DNA of 60,466 nt from NZ13-RE01 sp964612975 (GCA_964612975.1 CAZTGC010000009.1:1-60466), one strand, 5' to 3'. Positions 34,802 through 43,300 are shown, numbered from the stretch's first letter. Notes: generated from the letters alone by a model not told the origin. Translations and numbers: made by a program.

Positions 34802-34830
34802 AATATAGCACTTTTAAATTCTTTTTTCAA
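34802..34830 (-). promoter_or_regulatory. Promoter of the 6S-like RNA
   Basis: TTGAAA (34830-34825), a 17-base spacer and TATATT (34807-34802) on the minus strand, placing the start about seven bases later near 34796, just before the closing stem. No separate promoter is visible between the RNA and alaS. Confidence 0.8.
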
Positions 34831-34839
34831 GTATATTTG

Positions 34840-35047
34840 ATAAAAGTATTCCCAAAGGCAAGTCACACATGATTCCTTTGGAAGACCTTTCCTCCAAGGA
34901 TGATCTGGGGGGAGGAATTCTCTTCTTTTTAAATTCTTCCTTACAATTTTATGTGACCTTTCCCTTTAGTAACAATATGTGACATTTTTATTTATATACC
35001 ACATATATTTGATAAAATGGCAAAATTAATCTTTCTTCCTTGTAAAA
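34840..35047. other. Intergenic region with short ATGTGAC repeats
   Basis: About 200 bases with no gene between the 6S-like promoter and the TPR gene. It holds two direct copies of ATGTGAC (34951-34957 and 34977-34983), an inverted related copy GTCACACAT (34862-34870), and an imperfect hairpin around CCTTTGGAA and CCAAGG (34877-34901). This could be a decayed insertion-sequence end; no transposase remnant is readable. Confidence 0.4.
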
Positions 35048-35974
35048 CTATTTCAAGGGAAGGGCAGATGGGATTTTTTGCATGAGTAAACCTAATCTAA
35101 TCTTCGTCATTGCCATAAGCTGTGGATCAACTTTATCTTCCAAGGATTCTATTTTTTTATATACCTTTAATGCCTCAAATATTTTCCCCTTCTCTTCATA
35201 TATAGATCCCAATATATATAAAGCTTTGGGATTTTCACTATCCTTCTTTAAAATTTTATCTATATCCCTTTCTGCTCTTTCAAGCTCCTTTATCCTAAAA
35301 TATTCCATCGCTCTACTCATGTAAAATTCTTCTTCATTTTTACATAAATTTTTAGCCTTATTATAGGTGGAAGTAAAATCAGGATAACCTTTCATCTCCT
35401 GAATAATCCCTAATTTTATCCAAACTTCTACTCTATTGGGATATTTTTCTAAAATTTTTTTGGCTTCTACTTCTGCTCTCTCATATTTTCTTTCTTCTAT
35501 TAACTTATCCACATAAGATAAAGCATTTAGAAATTCCTCCTCTGGAGTTTTATAAAATGTAAAGATTAATATTATCCCCGTTATAATAATCCCTAATATT
35601 CCTATATATAATATGAATTTTTTTAATTTCTTCTTTTTTTCTATTTTTAAAATTTCCGATATATGCCACCACCAAAACTCCTTCGGATAGCAAGAAGACT
35701 TTGAAATTACAGAAGAATTTCTTAGCCCTCTATCAAATATTCTCAGATTTGATTTTATTAAAGAGTCAATCTCTCTCAATCGAACCAATTCCGGCTCTAT
35801 AGGAACCTTTAACTTATCTAATTCATCAATTAAGTCTTGTATCTCTTGTCTAAGAGTAATAAAGTTTTCACAATTTTCTTGAAGTTTCTTAGGATTAGGA
35901 ACAATTATATCCCCTAAAATCTTTTTTATCTCTTCCAGTTTTTTTCTTAAATTTTCCAATGGGCTTTCCTTCAT
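35048..35974 (-). CDS. Membrane-anchored tetratricopeptide repeat protein
   Basis: A 308-residue protein. Residues 1-100 are charged and helical with no signal peptide, a single transmembrane helix lies at about 122-145 after a KKKKLKK stretch, and residues about 150-300 contain three to four TPR-like repeats (for example ILEKYPNRVEVWIKLGIIQE and PKALYILGSIYEEKGKIFEA). The TPR part would face the periplasm by the positive-inside rule. It is the last gene after acpS. Function unknown; TPRs suggest protein binding. Confidence 0.7.
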   Translation of the reverse strand: MKESPLENLRKKLEEIKKILGDIIVPNPKKLQENCENFITLRQEIQDLIDELDKLKVPIEPELVRLREIDSLIKSNLRIFDRGLRNSSVISKSSCYPKEFWWWHISEILKIEKKKKLKKFILYIGILGIIITGIILIFTFYKTPEEEFLNALSYVDKLIEERKYERAEVEAKKILEKYPNRVEVWIKLGIIQEMKGYPDFTSTYNKAKNLCKNEEEFYMSRAMEYFRIKELERAERDIDKILKKDSENPKALYILGSIYEEKGKIFEALKVYKKIESLEDKVDPQLMAMTKIRLGLLMQKIPSALPLK

Positions 35975-35991
35975 AGGAATATATCTCTCCC

Positions 35992-36378
35992 TTATCCTAA
36001 AATTATAACTACTGCAACTGCATATTTATTAGAGTGAGAAAGGCTAATCTTTATTTCTTTAATTCCTCTTTTTACAGCTTCCTCTAAAGCTTTATTTTTT
36101 AATCTTATTTCCGGAACTCCATTTATTCCTGTTAATACTTCTACATCTTTCCAGCACCATCCCTCAAATCTTCCACCTAAGGCTTTAATAAATGCCTCCT
36201 TTGCAGAAAATCTTACAGCAATAGATGGAAATTTGTCCTTTTTATTACCTATTTGTCTTCTCTCCTCTATAGATAATATTCTCTCTAAAAAATTTCTATA
36301 TTTTAGAGATATTTCTCTTATTCTATCAATTTCTATAATATCCAAACCTACTCCAAGTATTCTTAAATTTTCAGTCAT
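35992..36378 (-). CDS. acpS: Holo-[acyl-carrier-protein] synthase
   Basis: A 128-residue phosphopantetheinyl transferase that activates acyl carrier protein. The first Mg-binding motif GVGLDIIEIDRI (Asp at residue 13) and the second RFSAKEAFIKALG (Glu) are both intact, with the C-terminal ISLSHSNKYAVAVV. It follows glmS by three bases and may share its transcript. Confidence 0.95.
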   Translation of the reverse strand: MTENLRILGVGLDIIEIDRIREISLKYRNFLERILSIEERRQIGNKKDKFPSIAVRFSAKEAFIKALGGRFEGWCWKDVEVLTGINGVPEIRLKNKALEEAVKRGIKEIKISLSHSNKYAVAVVIILG

Positions 36379-36381
36379 AAA

Positions 36382-38202
36382 CTATTCTACCGTTACAGAT
36401 TTAGCTAAATTCCTTGGTTGATCAATTTCTCTTTCTAACTTCTCAGCTACATAATAGGCAAAAAGTTGTAGGGGAATTGTTACAAAAAACTGATAATACT
36501 TAGAATCGTATTTAGGAACATATATAAAATCATTAGCAACATCCATAATTTTCTTATCATTCTCAGTAGCAATAGCAATAATTGGTGCTTTTCTTGCTTT
36601 TACCTCTTCCAAATTTGAAAAAATCTTGTTATAGGTCTCATCCTGAACTGCTATTGTCATTACAGGAGTATTTTCATCTAATAATGCAATAGGGCCATGT
36701 TTCATTTCACCTGCAGAAACGCCTTCAGCATGGACATAGGATATTTCCTTCAACTTTAAAGCCCCTTCCAAAATTAATGGAAAATTTTTTCCCCGTGCAA
36801 TATAAAGAAAATTCTTATTTTTTGAATATTTATAAGCTATTTCTTTTACTAAATTAGATTCAGATAAAATCTTTTCTAAATAAACAGGTATTTTTCTTAA
36901 ATCATCCCAATTTATGGTGTTTTCCCCATATAATTCTTGCTTTATATACTCCTTTAGAAGAAAAATAAAGGCTAATTCTGCCATAAATGTCTTTGTAGCC
37001 GCTACACCTATCTCTATTCCTGTTCTTAAATATAAGTTAAAATCACTCTCTCTCGCTATGGTGCTTCTAAGATTATTAGTCAAAGAAAGAATTTTAGCTC
37101 CTTTTTCTCTTACCAATCTTAATGCTGCAATAGTATCTGCAGTTTCTCCTGATTGACTTATGGCGATAAAAAGTGTATTTTTATCTATTTTAGGCTTTCT
37201 ATATCTAAATTCCGAAGAGTAATCAACCTCTACATTATAAGGTAATTCTTCCTCCCAGAGGTATTTTGCAAAATATCCTGCATGATAAGAGGTTCCACAA
37301 GCAACTATAGATATTTTGTTTATATTTTTCCATAGGTTATTATCTTCTTTAAAATCTTTAAAAAAGAAGAAATTCTCTTTTTTTTCTATCCCTTCAGTAA
37401 ATATCTCCCTTAATACCGCAGGTTGTTCATGTATTTCCTTTAGCATGTAATGAGAATAACCACCTTTATCAACGGAAATCCTTTCCCTTGAGATTTTAAC
37501 AGGTTTTATATTTAACTTTTCCAATTTATCTTTAAGATTATAAATCTCTAATTTTTTTGGATTAAGAATAACTAATTGATCATCTTCTGGGAAAATATAG
37601 TTTTCAACCCAAAGGGAAAGCGCAGGTATATCAGAGGCAACAAATACTTCTCCTTCTCCCAAACCAATTATTAAAGGGCTTTGTCTTTTTATTCCATAAA
37701 GAGTCTGAGTATTATTTTTATCCAATACTACTAACGCAAAAGAACCCTCTAATCTTTCAACAACCCTTTTAAAGGAATATACAATATTTTCTTCAGAGAA
37801 TTCCTCTAAAAGATGTACTATAACTTCTGTGTCTGTTTGACTTCTGAATATGTGTCCTCTTTCTAATAGATAATCCTTTAGTTCTTTATAGTTTTCTATA
37901 ATACCGTTATGAACTACAACAAAACGACCGTTACAATCTATATGAGGATGTGCATTATCTAAGGTAGGTTCCCCATGGGTCGCCCACCGAGTGTGTCCAA
38001 TTCCTATATAGCCTTCCTCATTATTTACCACAATTTTCTCCAACTGATTTACCTTGCCAACGACCTTTTTAATTTTTATTTCTCCATCCACCAAAGTAGC
38101 TATCCCTGCAGAATCGTATCCTCTGTATTCCAACATCTTTAATCCCTTTACAATATAAGGTATACATGGCTTTCTTCCAACATAACCCATAATCCCACAC
38201 AT
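36382..38202 (-). CDS. glmS: Glutamine-fructose-6-phosphate aminotransferase
   Basis: A 606-residue enzyme that makes glucosamine 6-phosphate, the entry to peptidoglycan and outer-membrane sugars. The start is the ATG at 38202, which gives the required N-terminal catalytic cysteine (MCGIMGYVG) and has GGGGAGGAG five bases upstream; an earlier in-frame ATG at 38217 would bury it. The glutaminase domain has HTRWATHGEP. Two SIS domains follow, with SQSGETADT in the first, and the C-terminus is DQPRNLAKSVTVE. It is regulated by the glmS ribozyme immediately upstream. Confidence 0.97.
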   Translation of the reverse strand: MCGIMGYVGRKPCIPYIVKGLKMLEYRGYDSAGIATLVDGEIKIKKVVGKVNQLEKIVVNNEEGYIGIGHTRWATHGEPTLDNAHPHIDCNGRFVVVHNGIIENYKELKDYLLERGHIFRSQTDTEVIVHLLEEFSEENIVYSFKRVVERLEGSFALVVLDKNNTQTLYGIKRQSPLIIGLGEGEVFVASDIPALSLWVENYIFPEDDQLVILNPKKLEIYNLKDKLEKLNIKPVKISRERISVDKGGYSHYMLKEIHEQPAVLREIFTEGIEKKENFFFFKDFKEDNNLWKNINKISIVACGTSYHAGYFAKYLWEEELPYNVEVDYSSEFRYRKPKIDKNTLFIAISQSGETADTIAALRLVREKGAKILSLTNNLRSTIARESDFNLYLRTGIEIGVAATKTFMAELAFIFLLKEYIKQELYGENTINWDDLRKIPVYLEKILSESNLVKEIAYKYSKNKNFLYIARGKNFPLILEGALKLKEISYVHAEGVSAGEMKHGPIALLDENTPVMTIAVQDETYNKIFSNLEEVKARKAPIIAIATENDKKIMDVANDFIYVPKYDSKYYQFFVTIPLQLFAYYVAEKLEREIDQPRNLAKSVTVE

Positions 38203-38244
38203 TTTTCTCCTCCCCATAATAAAAAATCTATGAGAAGGAGACTT

Positions 38245-38404
38245 CCTTACTCACCTTACTACTGGAAACCTTTTGTCCTGGCGGTCACCCACCAGTTTTG
38301 TGAGTTTCCTTAAGGCAAGTAGTAATTGCCTGGAGGCATCCGCCGAAAACTCCGATAAACCTCCACCTCGTCAACTTACTCTATATAGAGTAAGTTCAGG
38401 CGCT
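38245..38404 (-). ncRNA. glmS ribozyme (GlcN6P-activated self-cleaving riboswitch)
   Basis: Minus-strand sequence from 38404 begins AGCGCC and continues with a perfect hairpin (P1, palindrome 38396-38373), then GACGAGGTGGAGGTTTATCG, TTTTCGGCGGATGCCTCC and a later GGTGGGTGACCGCC. These are the conserved core elements of the glmS ribozyme. Long-range helices TTACTAC/GTAGTAA and ACTCAC/GTGAGT close the 3' part. Cleavage falls between A at 38404 and G at 38403. GlcN6P, the product of GlmS, is the cofactor, so cleavage lowers glmS expression. Confidence 0.96.
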
Positions 38405-39732
38405 TAATGTAAAAGGGATTTTATCTTCTCTTTGATTTTTTTCATATACTCTTTCAAAAAGCTTTCAGGAACATCTCCTTCTAAAGTAATTCTCAAAACT
38501 GAAGATTCTGTGCCTGAGAATCTTACTATATATCTAATATTTTCTTCCTTTATCACCTCCCTGACATACTCTTCACTATTTTCTATGATTTCCTTTGAAT
38601 ATTTCTTGTTTAAGAATAAATTTTCAGTAATTTGTGGAAACTGGGGAATAGAACGTGCCAATTCTTCTAAAGAGACATTTTCTTCTTTTAAAATTTTTAA
38701 AAGAAAAAGAGAAGTTAAAAGACCATCCCCTGTAGGTAAGTAATCAAAAATAATAATATGTCCTGAAGGCTCTCCTCCAAGATTTAAATTATTCTTCAAT
38801 ATCTCTTCTAAAATATATCTATCACCAACTTTAGTCCTAAGAAGGGAAATATTTTCTTTTTTAAGAAATTCTTCAAGTCCACAGTTAGTCATTATTGTCC
38901 CAATTACCAAATTTTTATTAAGCTTATCTCTTTTCTTCAAATATAATGCAATAATTCCCAGAATTTTATCTCCATTAACAATAGTAAAATCCTTAGAAAA
39001 AGCTAAGACTCTATCCCCATCTCCATCAAAGGTAAAACCAATTGTCGCATCGGATCTCCTAAAATTATCAAGACCAACTTCAGGATAAACTGCCCCACAA
39101 TTCTTATTTATATTTGTTCCATCATAATTATAGTTTATAGCAATCACTTCTGCACCTAAATCTTCATATAGCTTAGGAGCAATATCAGAAACTGAACCAT
39201 AAGCACAATCTAAAAAAATTTTCCAACCCTTTAACTCAATATTCACAATATTCTTGAGAAATTCTACATAAAGTTCTCTTCCTTTAGAAAACTCAATTCT
39301 CTTTCCTATTTTTTCTCTTAAATAAAGAGGTTTTTCAGAATCGAGCAACTTTTCTATCTCATCCTCGACTTCATCAGAAAGTTTAAAACCATCTTTTCTA
39401 AATATTTTAATACCATTATACTCTACAGGATTATGGGATGCTGAAATCATAATCCCTGCGGAAACAAAATCTAAATTTTTAACAAGATATGCAATTGCCG
39501 AAGTAGGAATAATTCCTAAGTCCAAAGTATCCATTCCTGCGGAAAGTATTCCCGATTGTAAGGCAAAATTTAACATATCCTTAGATATTCTTGTATCATA
39601 TCCAACAATTATTTTCCCGTTTTCATCTTTTAAATAATTTGCTAATATTTTCCCCAATTTTAAAGTAAACTCTGGAGTTAAATCTTCATTAACTTTCCCC
39701 CTTATTCCATCTGTCCCAAAAAACCTTCTCAT
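38404..39732 (-). CDS. glmM: Phosphoglucosamine mutase
   Basis: A 442-residue alpha-D-phosphohexomutase that converts GlcN6P to GlcN1P. It starts MRRFFGTDGIRG with GGAAAGGAG upstream. The phosphoserine loop ISASHNPVEYNG is at about residues 98-109, the metal-binding loop DGDGDR near 240, and the sugar loop GGEPSGHI near 323. The C-terminus has the phosphate loop RFSGTESSVLRI. The UAA stop is 38406-38404, so its last base is the nucleotide just before the glmS ribozyme cleavage site. It overlaps the next upstream gene by four bases. Confidence 0.96.
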   Translation of the reverse strand: MRRFFGTDGIRGKVNEDLTPEFTLKLGKILANYLKDENGKIIVGYDTRISKDMLNFALQSGILSAGMDTLDLGIIPTSAIAYLVKNLDFVSAGIMISASHNPVEYNGIKIFRKDGFKLSDEVEDEIEKLLDSEKPLYLREKIGKRIEFSKGRELYVEFLKNIVNIELKGWKIFLDCAYGSVSDIAPKLYEDLGAEVIAINYNYDGTNINKNCGAVYPEVGLDNFRRSDATIGFTFDGDGDRVLAFSKDFTIVNGDKILGIIALYLKKRDKLNKNLVIGTIMTNCGLEEFLKKENISLLRTKVGDRYILEEILKNNLNLGGEPSGHIIIFDYLPTGDGLLTSLFLLKILKEENVSLEELARSIPQFPQITENLFLNKKYSKEIIENSEEYVREVIKEENIRYIVRFSGTESSVLRITLEGDVPESFLKEYMKKIKEKIKSLLH

Positions 39733-40142
39733 CGTATCTCTCTCCTTTCCTCTTCTATAATTACCCAAGGGAAAGTCTTAATGATCTTTCTATTTCCAAA
39801 AAAGGTTTCCACTTTAAAACCCTTTTTAACCTTACCCTTAACAATTATTCCAGCTTTCTCTTCAGGAATTCCTGTATAACTTATTACATCATATCTATAG
39901 TTTTCAAACTCCAACGAATATACTGATATGGTTGTTCCCAAAATAGTATAAGGATTTATAACTTCTCCTTTGAGTTCTATCTCTTTCAAATAAAAAAGTT
40001 CTGGATTTCCTGTAAGCTTCTTCCATCTTTCCCTCCATGGAGTATCTAACCACCACTGATAATAACTATAAACCCAAAATCCCAAAAATAATACTCCCCA
40101 AATTACATAAAAGAATTTAGGAAATTTCATAATTTTTTTCAT
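39729..40142 (-). CDS. Unknown small membrane-anchored protein
   Basis: A 137-residue protein not recognised. It has a basic start (MKKIMKFPK), one aromatic-rich transmembrane helix (about 10-30, FFYVIWGVLFLGFWVYSYYQ) and a soluble domain of about 100 residues, mostly beta, with ELKGEVINPYTILGTTISVY and GIIVKGKVKKGFKVETFFG. The soluble part should lie outside the inner membrane or in the cytosol; topology is ambiguous. It sits in a tight four-base-overlap chain between the radical-SAM gene and glmM. Confidence 0.7.
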   Translation of the reverse strand: MKKIMKFPKFFYVIWGVLFLGFWVYSYYQWWLDTPWRERWKKLTGNPELFYLKEIELKGEVINPYTILGTTISVYSLEFENYRYDVISYTGIPEEKAGIIVKGKVKKGFKVETFFGNRKIIKTFPWVIIEEERREIR

Positions 40143-41137
40143 ATTATAACAGAAACTTCTTCACCACAAAAGGGACATAAATTATTATTCAGCAAAAGAT
40201 TTTTTTTAATATAATAACCATCTCTAATAATAAGTGAATTTTTACATTTAGGACAAAAGGTTGTAGAGGTTTCTAAATTCCATACATTACCCAAATAAAC
40301 ATAGTTTAACTTCCTTTTACCTATAGAATAAGCTTTTAATAGAGTTTCAAAAGGGGTGGAAGGTAAGTCAAACCTGTAAGCTGGAAAATATCGAGAAAAG
40401 TGAAGGGGAATATTTTTATCCATACTTGCTACCCAGTTAACTAAACTTTCAATTTCCTCTTCTCCATCATTCCATGTGGGAATAATAAGAGTAGTGAGTT
40501 CCACATGAATGTTCCTTTTGTGAGCTAAATATATAGTGTTTAATACTGCATCTAATTTCCCTTTACATAATTTTGAATAAAATTCTCTAGTAAAGGCCTT
40601 TAGATCAATATTCATAGCAGAAATATATGGAGCTAATTCCAAAAAGGGTTTTTCTTCTATATAGCCATTGGTCACAAGAACATTATCTAATCCTTCTTCT
40701 TTAGCAATTTTAGAGGTTTCTAAAACAAATTCATACCATATAAAGGGCTCATTGTAGGTATAGGCAATTCCAAAGGATTTATAAGACTTTGCAAGAGAAA
40801 TTAATCTATAGCTATCAATTTTTTCAAGTTTTAATTCTTCAGGAGAAACCTGAGAAATATTCCAATTTTGGCAAAAGGGACATTTAAAATTACATCCTAC
40901 TGTCCCTACTGATAGAATAAGTTTTCCTGGATGAAAGTGGTATAAAGGTTTTTTCTCAATGGGATCTAAGGCTATGGAACTTATAAGATTGTAATTGAGG
41001 GAATATAAAATACCATTCTTATTTTCTCTGACCCCACAAACTCCTCTATTTCCAGAGATTATCAAACAACGATTTGGACAGAAAAAACACTGAACCCTCT
41101 CATCTTCTAATTTTTCATAGTATAGAGCTTCTTTCAT
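40139..41137 (-). CDS. amrS: AmmeMemoRadiSam system radical SAM protein
   Basis: A 332-residue radical SAM enzyme. The 4Fe-4S motif CNFKCPFC is at about residues 83-90. An N-terminal CFFCPNRCLI and GVCGVREN, and a C-terminal pair CPKC/CPFC, provide extra cysteines for another metal site. The opening pattern and LDPIEKKPLYHFHPG are specific to the AmrS/PflA-like family that co-occurs with AMMECR1 and Memo. The reaction is unknown. It overlaps the AMMECR1 gene by four bases, which supports joint function. Confidence 0.9.
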   Translation of the reverse strand: MKEALYYEKLEDERVQCFFCPNRCLIISGNRGVCGVRENKNGILYSLNYNLISSIALDPIEKKPLYHFHPGKLILSVGTVGCNFKCPFCQNWNISQVSPEELKLEKIDSYRLISLAKSYKSFGIAYTYNEPFIWYEFVLETSKIAKEEGLDNVLVTNGYIEEKPFLELAPYISAMNIDLKAFTREFYSKLCKGKLDAVLNTIYLAHKRNIHVELTTLIIPTWNDGEEEIESLVNWVASMDKNIPLHFSRYFPAYRFDLPSTPFETLLKAYSIGKRKLNYVYLGNVWNLETSTTFCPKCKNSLIIRDGYYIKKNLLLNNNLCPFCGEEVSVII

Positions 41138-41655
41138 TCCTTGTATCTAATAATTGTAAACTTGTAAATTTTAAAATCTTCCGAAGGATCAATACCTGCT
41201 TTTGCTAATGCAATCTCCAATTGTTTTTTAACGGTATCTACTCCTTCAAGATCGGGCAAAAGCACTCCCCTTCTCCAGTTTTTCTCCACTACTATTCCAA
41301 ATTTTTTAGGGTCTAATTCCTTTAAGTTTTTTGCCTCTTCTAAAGGGGAAAGAATATCCACAGAAAACTCTAAATCATCTAATTCTTCTAAACTAACGGG
41401 TGGAAATCTTGGGTCTCTAAAAGCAGAACTTATAGCATTTTGTATAATTTCTTGAGCTAAATTCTCATATATTGGCTGTATAGTTCCTATACAACCTCTA
41501 AGCCTACCTGTTTTTGTATGAATAGAAACAAAAGCACCACCTCTTCCTTTTAATTCCAAAGGAACATCCTCTGGAGGTTCTATAACCCTCTTTTCTCTTA
41601 AATATGTCTCAATAGCCCTTTTAGCTAAAGAGATAATATAATCTTTTAATTCCAT
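41134..41655 (-). CDS. AMMECR1 domain protein
   Basis: A 173-residue AMMECR1-family protein. The signature LRGCIG is present in TGRLRGCIGTIQPI, and the conserved AFRDPRFPPVSLEELDDLEF follows. It forms a pair with the adjacent radical SAM protein; the usual third partner, Memo, is not encoded within the window. The molecular function is unknown. It begins three bases after rpsI. Confidence 0.92.
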   Translation of the reverse strand: MELKDYIISLAKRAIETYLREKRVIEPPEDVPLELKGRGGAFVSIHTKTGRLRGCIGTIQPIYENLAQEIIQNAISSAFRDPRFPPVSLEELDDLEFSVDILSPLEEAKNLKELDPKKFGIVVEKNWRRGVLLPDLEGVDTVKKQLEIALAKAGIDPSEDFKIYKFTIIRYKE

Positions 41656-41658
41656 ATT

Positions 41659-42075
41659 TTAACGCTTTGAATATTGGGGAGCTCTTCTTGCTCTCTTTAA
41701 ACCATATTTCTTTCTTTCTTTTTCTCTGGGATCTCTTTTTAATAATCCTTCTTTCTTTAATATACCTCTAAATTCTGGATTAAGAGATGTAAGTGCTTTA
41801 GCAATACCATGAGCTAAGGCTTGAGCCTGAGCTGATGGACCTCCACCCATAGCATCTGCAATAATATCCACCTGATCCTTTGTTCCTGTGAGTTCTAATG
41901 GCTTTTTAGCTAAAACATTAAAAAACAATCTTCCCCCAAAGTATTCTTCTATATTCTTATCATTCACAATTATTTTCCCTTCTCCTGGATAATGAAGCCA
42001 CACTTTAACTCTTGAAGTTTTTCTACTTCCTACTTCATGTATTACTTTTCCCTCTTTAATACTTAATTCCAACAT
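41659..42075 (-). CDS. rpsI: 30S ribosomal protein S9
   Basis: A 138-residue S9. The central GGGPSAQAQALAHGIAKAL and the basic C-terminal tail KYGLKRARRAPQYSKR, which reaches the P-site tRNA, are typical. AGGAGG precedes the ATG. It follows rplM by nine bases, as in nearly all bacteria. Confidence 0.97.
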   Translation of the reverse strand: MLELSIKEGKVIHEVGSRKTSRVKVWLHYPGEGKIIVNDKNIEEYFGGRLFFNVLAKKPLELTGTKDQVDIIADAMGGGPSAQAQALAHGIAKALTSLNPEFRGILKKEGLLKRDPREKERKKYGLKRARRAPQYSKR

Positions 42076-42084
42076 TGATCCCTC

Positions 42085-42513
42085 CTAAATATTTAATATC
42101 TTTGGTTGTTGAGCCTGATGAGGATGATCCGGTCCAGAATAAATTTTAAGTTTTTTAAGCATTTTTCTGCCTAAGGAATTCTTGGGAAGCATTCCTTTAA
42201 CTGCAAAATAAATGATCCTTTCTGGAAATTTCGTTCTCATTTCTTTAGCAGTGAGAACCTTTACACCACCGGGATATCCTGAATGCCTAAAATATATCTT
42301 AGTACTTTCCTTTTTTCCCGTTAATATAACGTCCTTTGCATTAATTACTATTACAAAATCTCCTGTATCTACATGGGATGTATATATAGGCTTATGTTTG
42401 CCCCTCAAAATTTTTGCAATCTCAGAGGCTAATCTTCCCAGAACTTTACCCTTAGCATCTACCAAAAACCATTCTCTTTTAATCTCTTCCTTTTTTGCCA
42501 TATAAGTTGACAT
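42085..42513 (-). CDS. rplM: 50S ribosomal protein L13
   Basis: A 142-residue L13, an early-assembly 23S rRNA binder. It has WFLVDAKGKVLGRLASEIA and GMLPKNSLGRKMLKKL. The ATG at 42513 has GGAGG eight bases upstream. It has its own promoter at 42542-42571, separating rplM-rpsI from truA transcriptionally. Confidence 0.97.
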   Translation of the reverse strand: MSTYMAKKEEIKREWFLVDAKGKVLGRLASEIAKILRGKHKPIYTSHVDTGDFVIVINAKDVILTGKKESTKIYFRHSGYPGGVKVLTAKEMRTKFPERIIYFAVKGMLPKNSLGRKMLKKLKIYSGPDHPHQAQQPKILNI

Positions 42514-42541
42514 TTTCTTTCCTCCTTTCTTAAGAATAAAT

Positions 42542-42571
42542 AATATAATACAATTTTTTAGTTTCTGTCAA
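42542..42571 (-). promoter_or_regulatory. Promoter of rplM-rpsI
   Basis: Consensus TTGACA (42571-42566), an 18-base spacer and TATATT (42547-42542) on the minus strand, 29 bases before rplM. The -35 element overlaps the truA stop codon. Confidence 0.82.
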
Positions 42572-43299
42572 TATTTCACATCAAAAAGATATAAACCTTC
42601 AGGTGGAGCACAGGGAGAAAATCTTTTATCAAGCTTCTTCTCAAAATAAGTAATCCAGTCATCAAGGTTCTTTTTTCCACATCCCAATTCTACCATACCT
42701 CCTATTAGAAATCTTATCATTTTCCTTAAAAAATGAGAAGCAGAAATATAAAAAATCAAGAATTTATCATAAAATTTCCAGTAAGAATTTTCAATTTCAA
42801 TTATTGTATTTTTATTCTCCTTATTTATACAAAAATTTATAAAATCATGTTTTCCTATAATTAAGTTTGCAGAAACTGACAGAATTTCTCTATCTAAAGG
42901 ATATCTTATCCACCAAACAAAATCCCTTAAAAATAAGGATGGAGATTCGGAATTATAAATAATGTAAATATATGCCTTGCTTTTTGCACTATATCTTGCA
43001 TGAAACATCTCATCAACCCTTTCAATATTTCTTAAAACTATATCATCAGGCAGAAGAGCATCTATTGCACCTTTTAATTTATATAAATTCCAATTTTTGT
43101 AAGATTTAAAACTTACTACTTGTTTTATTGCATGGACTCCTGCATCAGTTCTACCCGCTCCAAAAATTTTTATGTTTTCCTGAAAAAGCTCTCTTAATAT
43201 TTTTTCTAAAACTCCCTGAATTGTTCTTTTGTTTGATTGCTTCTGAAAACCATAAAAATTTTTACCTATATAGGAGATGGTCAATTTCCAATTATACAT
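42568..43299 (-). CDS. truA: tRNA pseudouridine(38-40) synthase
   Basis: A 243-residue pseudouridine synthase. The catalytic aspartate is Asp52 in GAGRTDAGVHA. The ISYIGKNFYGFQ opening and the ASHFLRKMIRFLIGGMVELG block are characteristic. It modifies positions 38-40 of the tRNA anticodon stem. It lies two bases after ecfT, as in Bacillus. Confidence 0.95.
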   Translation of the reverse strand: MYNWKLTISYIGKNFYGFQKQSNKRTIQGVLEKILRELFQENIKIFGAGRTDAGVHAIKQVVSFKSYKNWNLYKLKGAIDALLPDDIVLRNIERVDEMFHARYSAKSKAYIYIIYNSESPSLFLRDFVWWIRYPLDREILSVSANLIIGKHDFINFCINKENKNTIIEIENSYWKFYDKFLIFYISASHFLRKMIRFLIGGMVELGCGKKNLDDWITYFEKKLDKRFSPCAPPEGLYLFDVKY

Positions 43300-43300
43300 T

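Noticed and set aside
38200..38217. Upstream ATG at 38217 as the glmS start
   Set aside because: It overlaps the ribosome-binding site, and would place five residues before the catalytic N-terminal cysteine.
38373..38396. Perfect palindrome that could be an operator
   Set aside because: It is the P1 hairpin of the glmS ribozyme, placed exactly where the family requires it.
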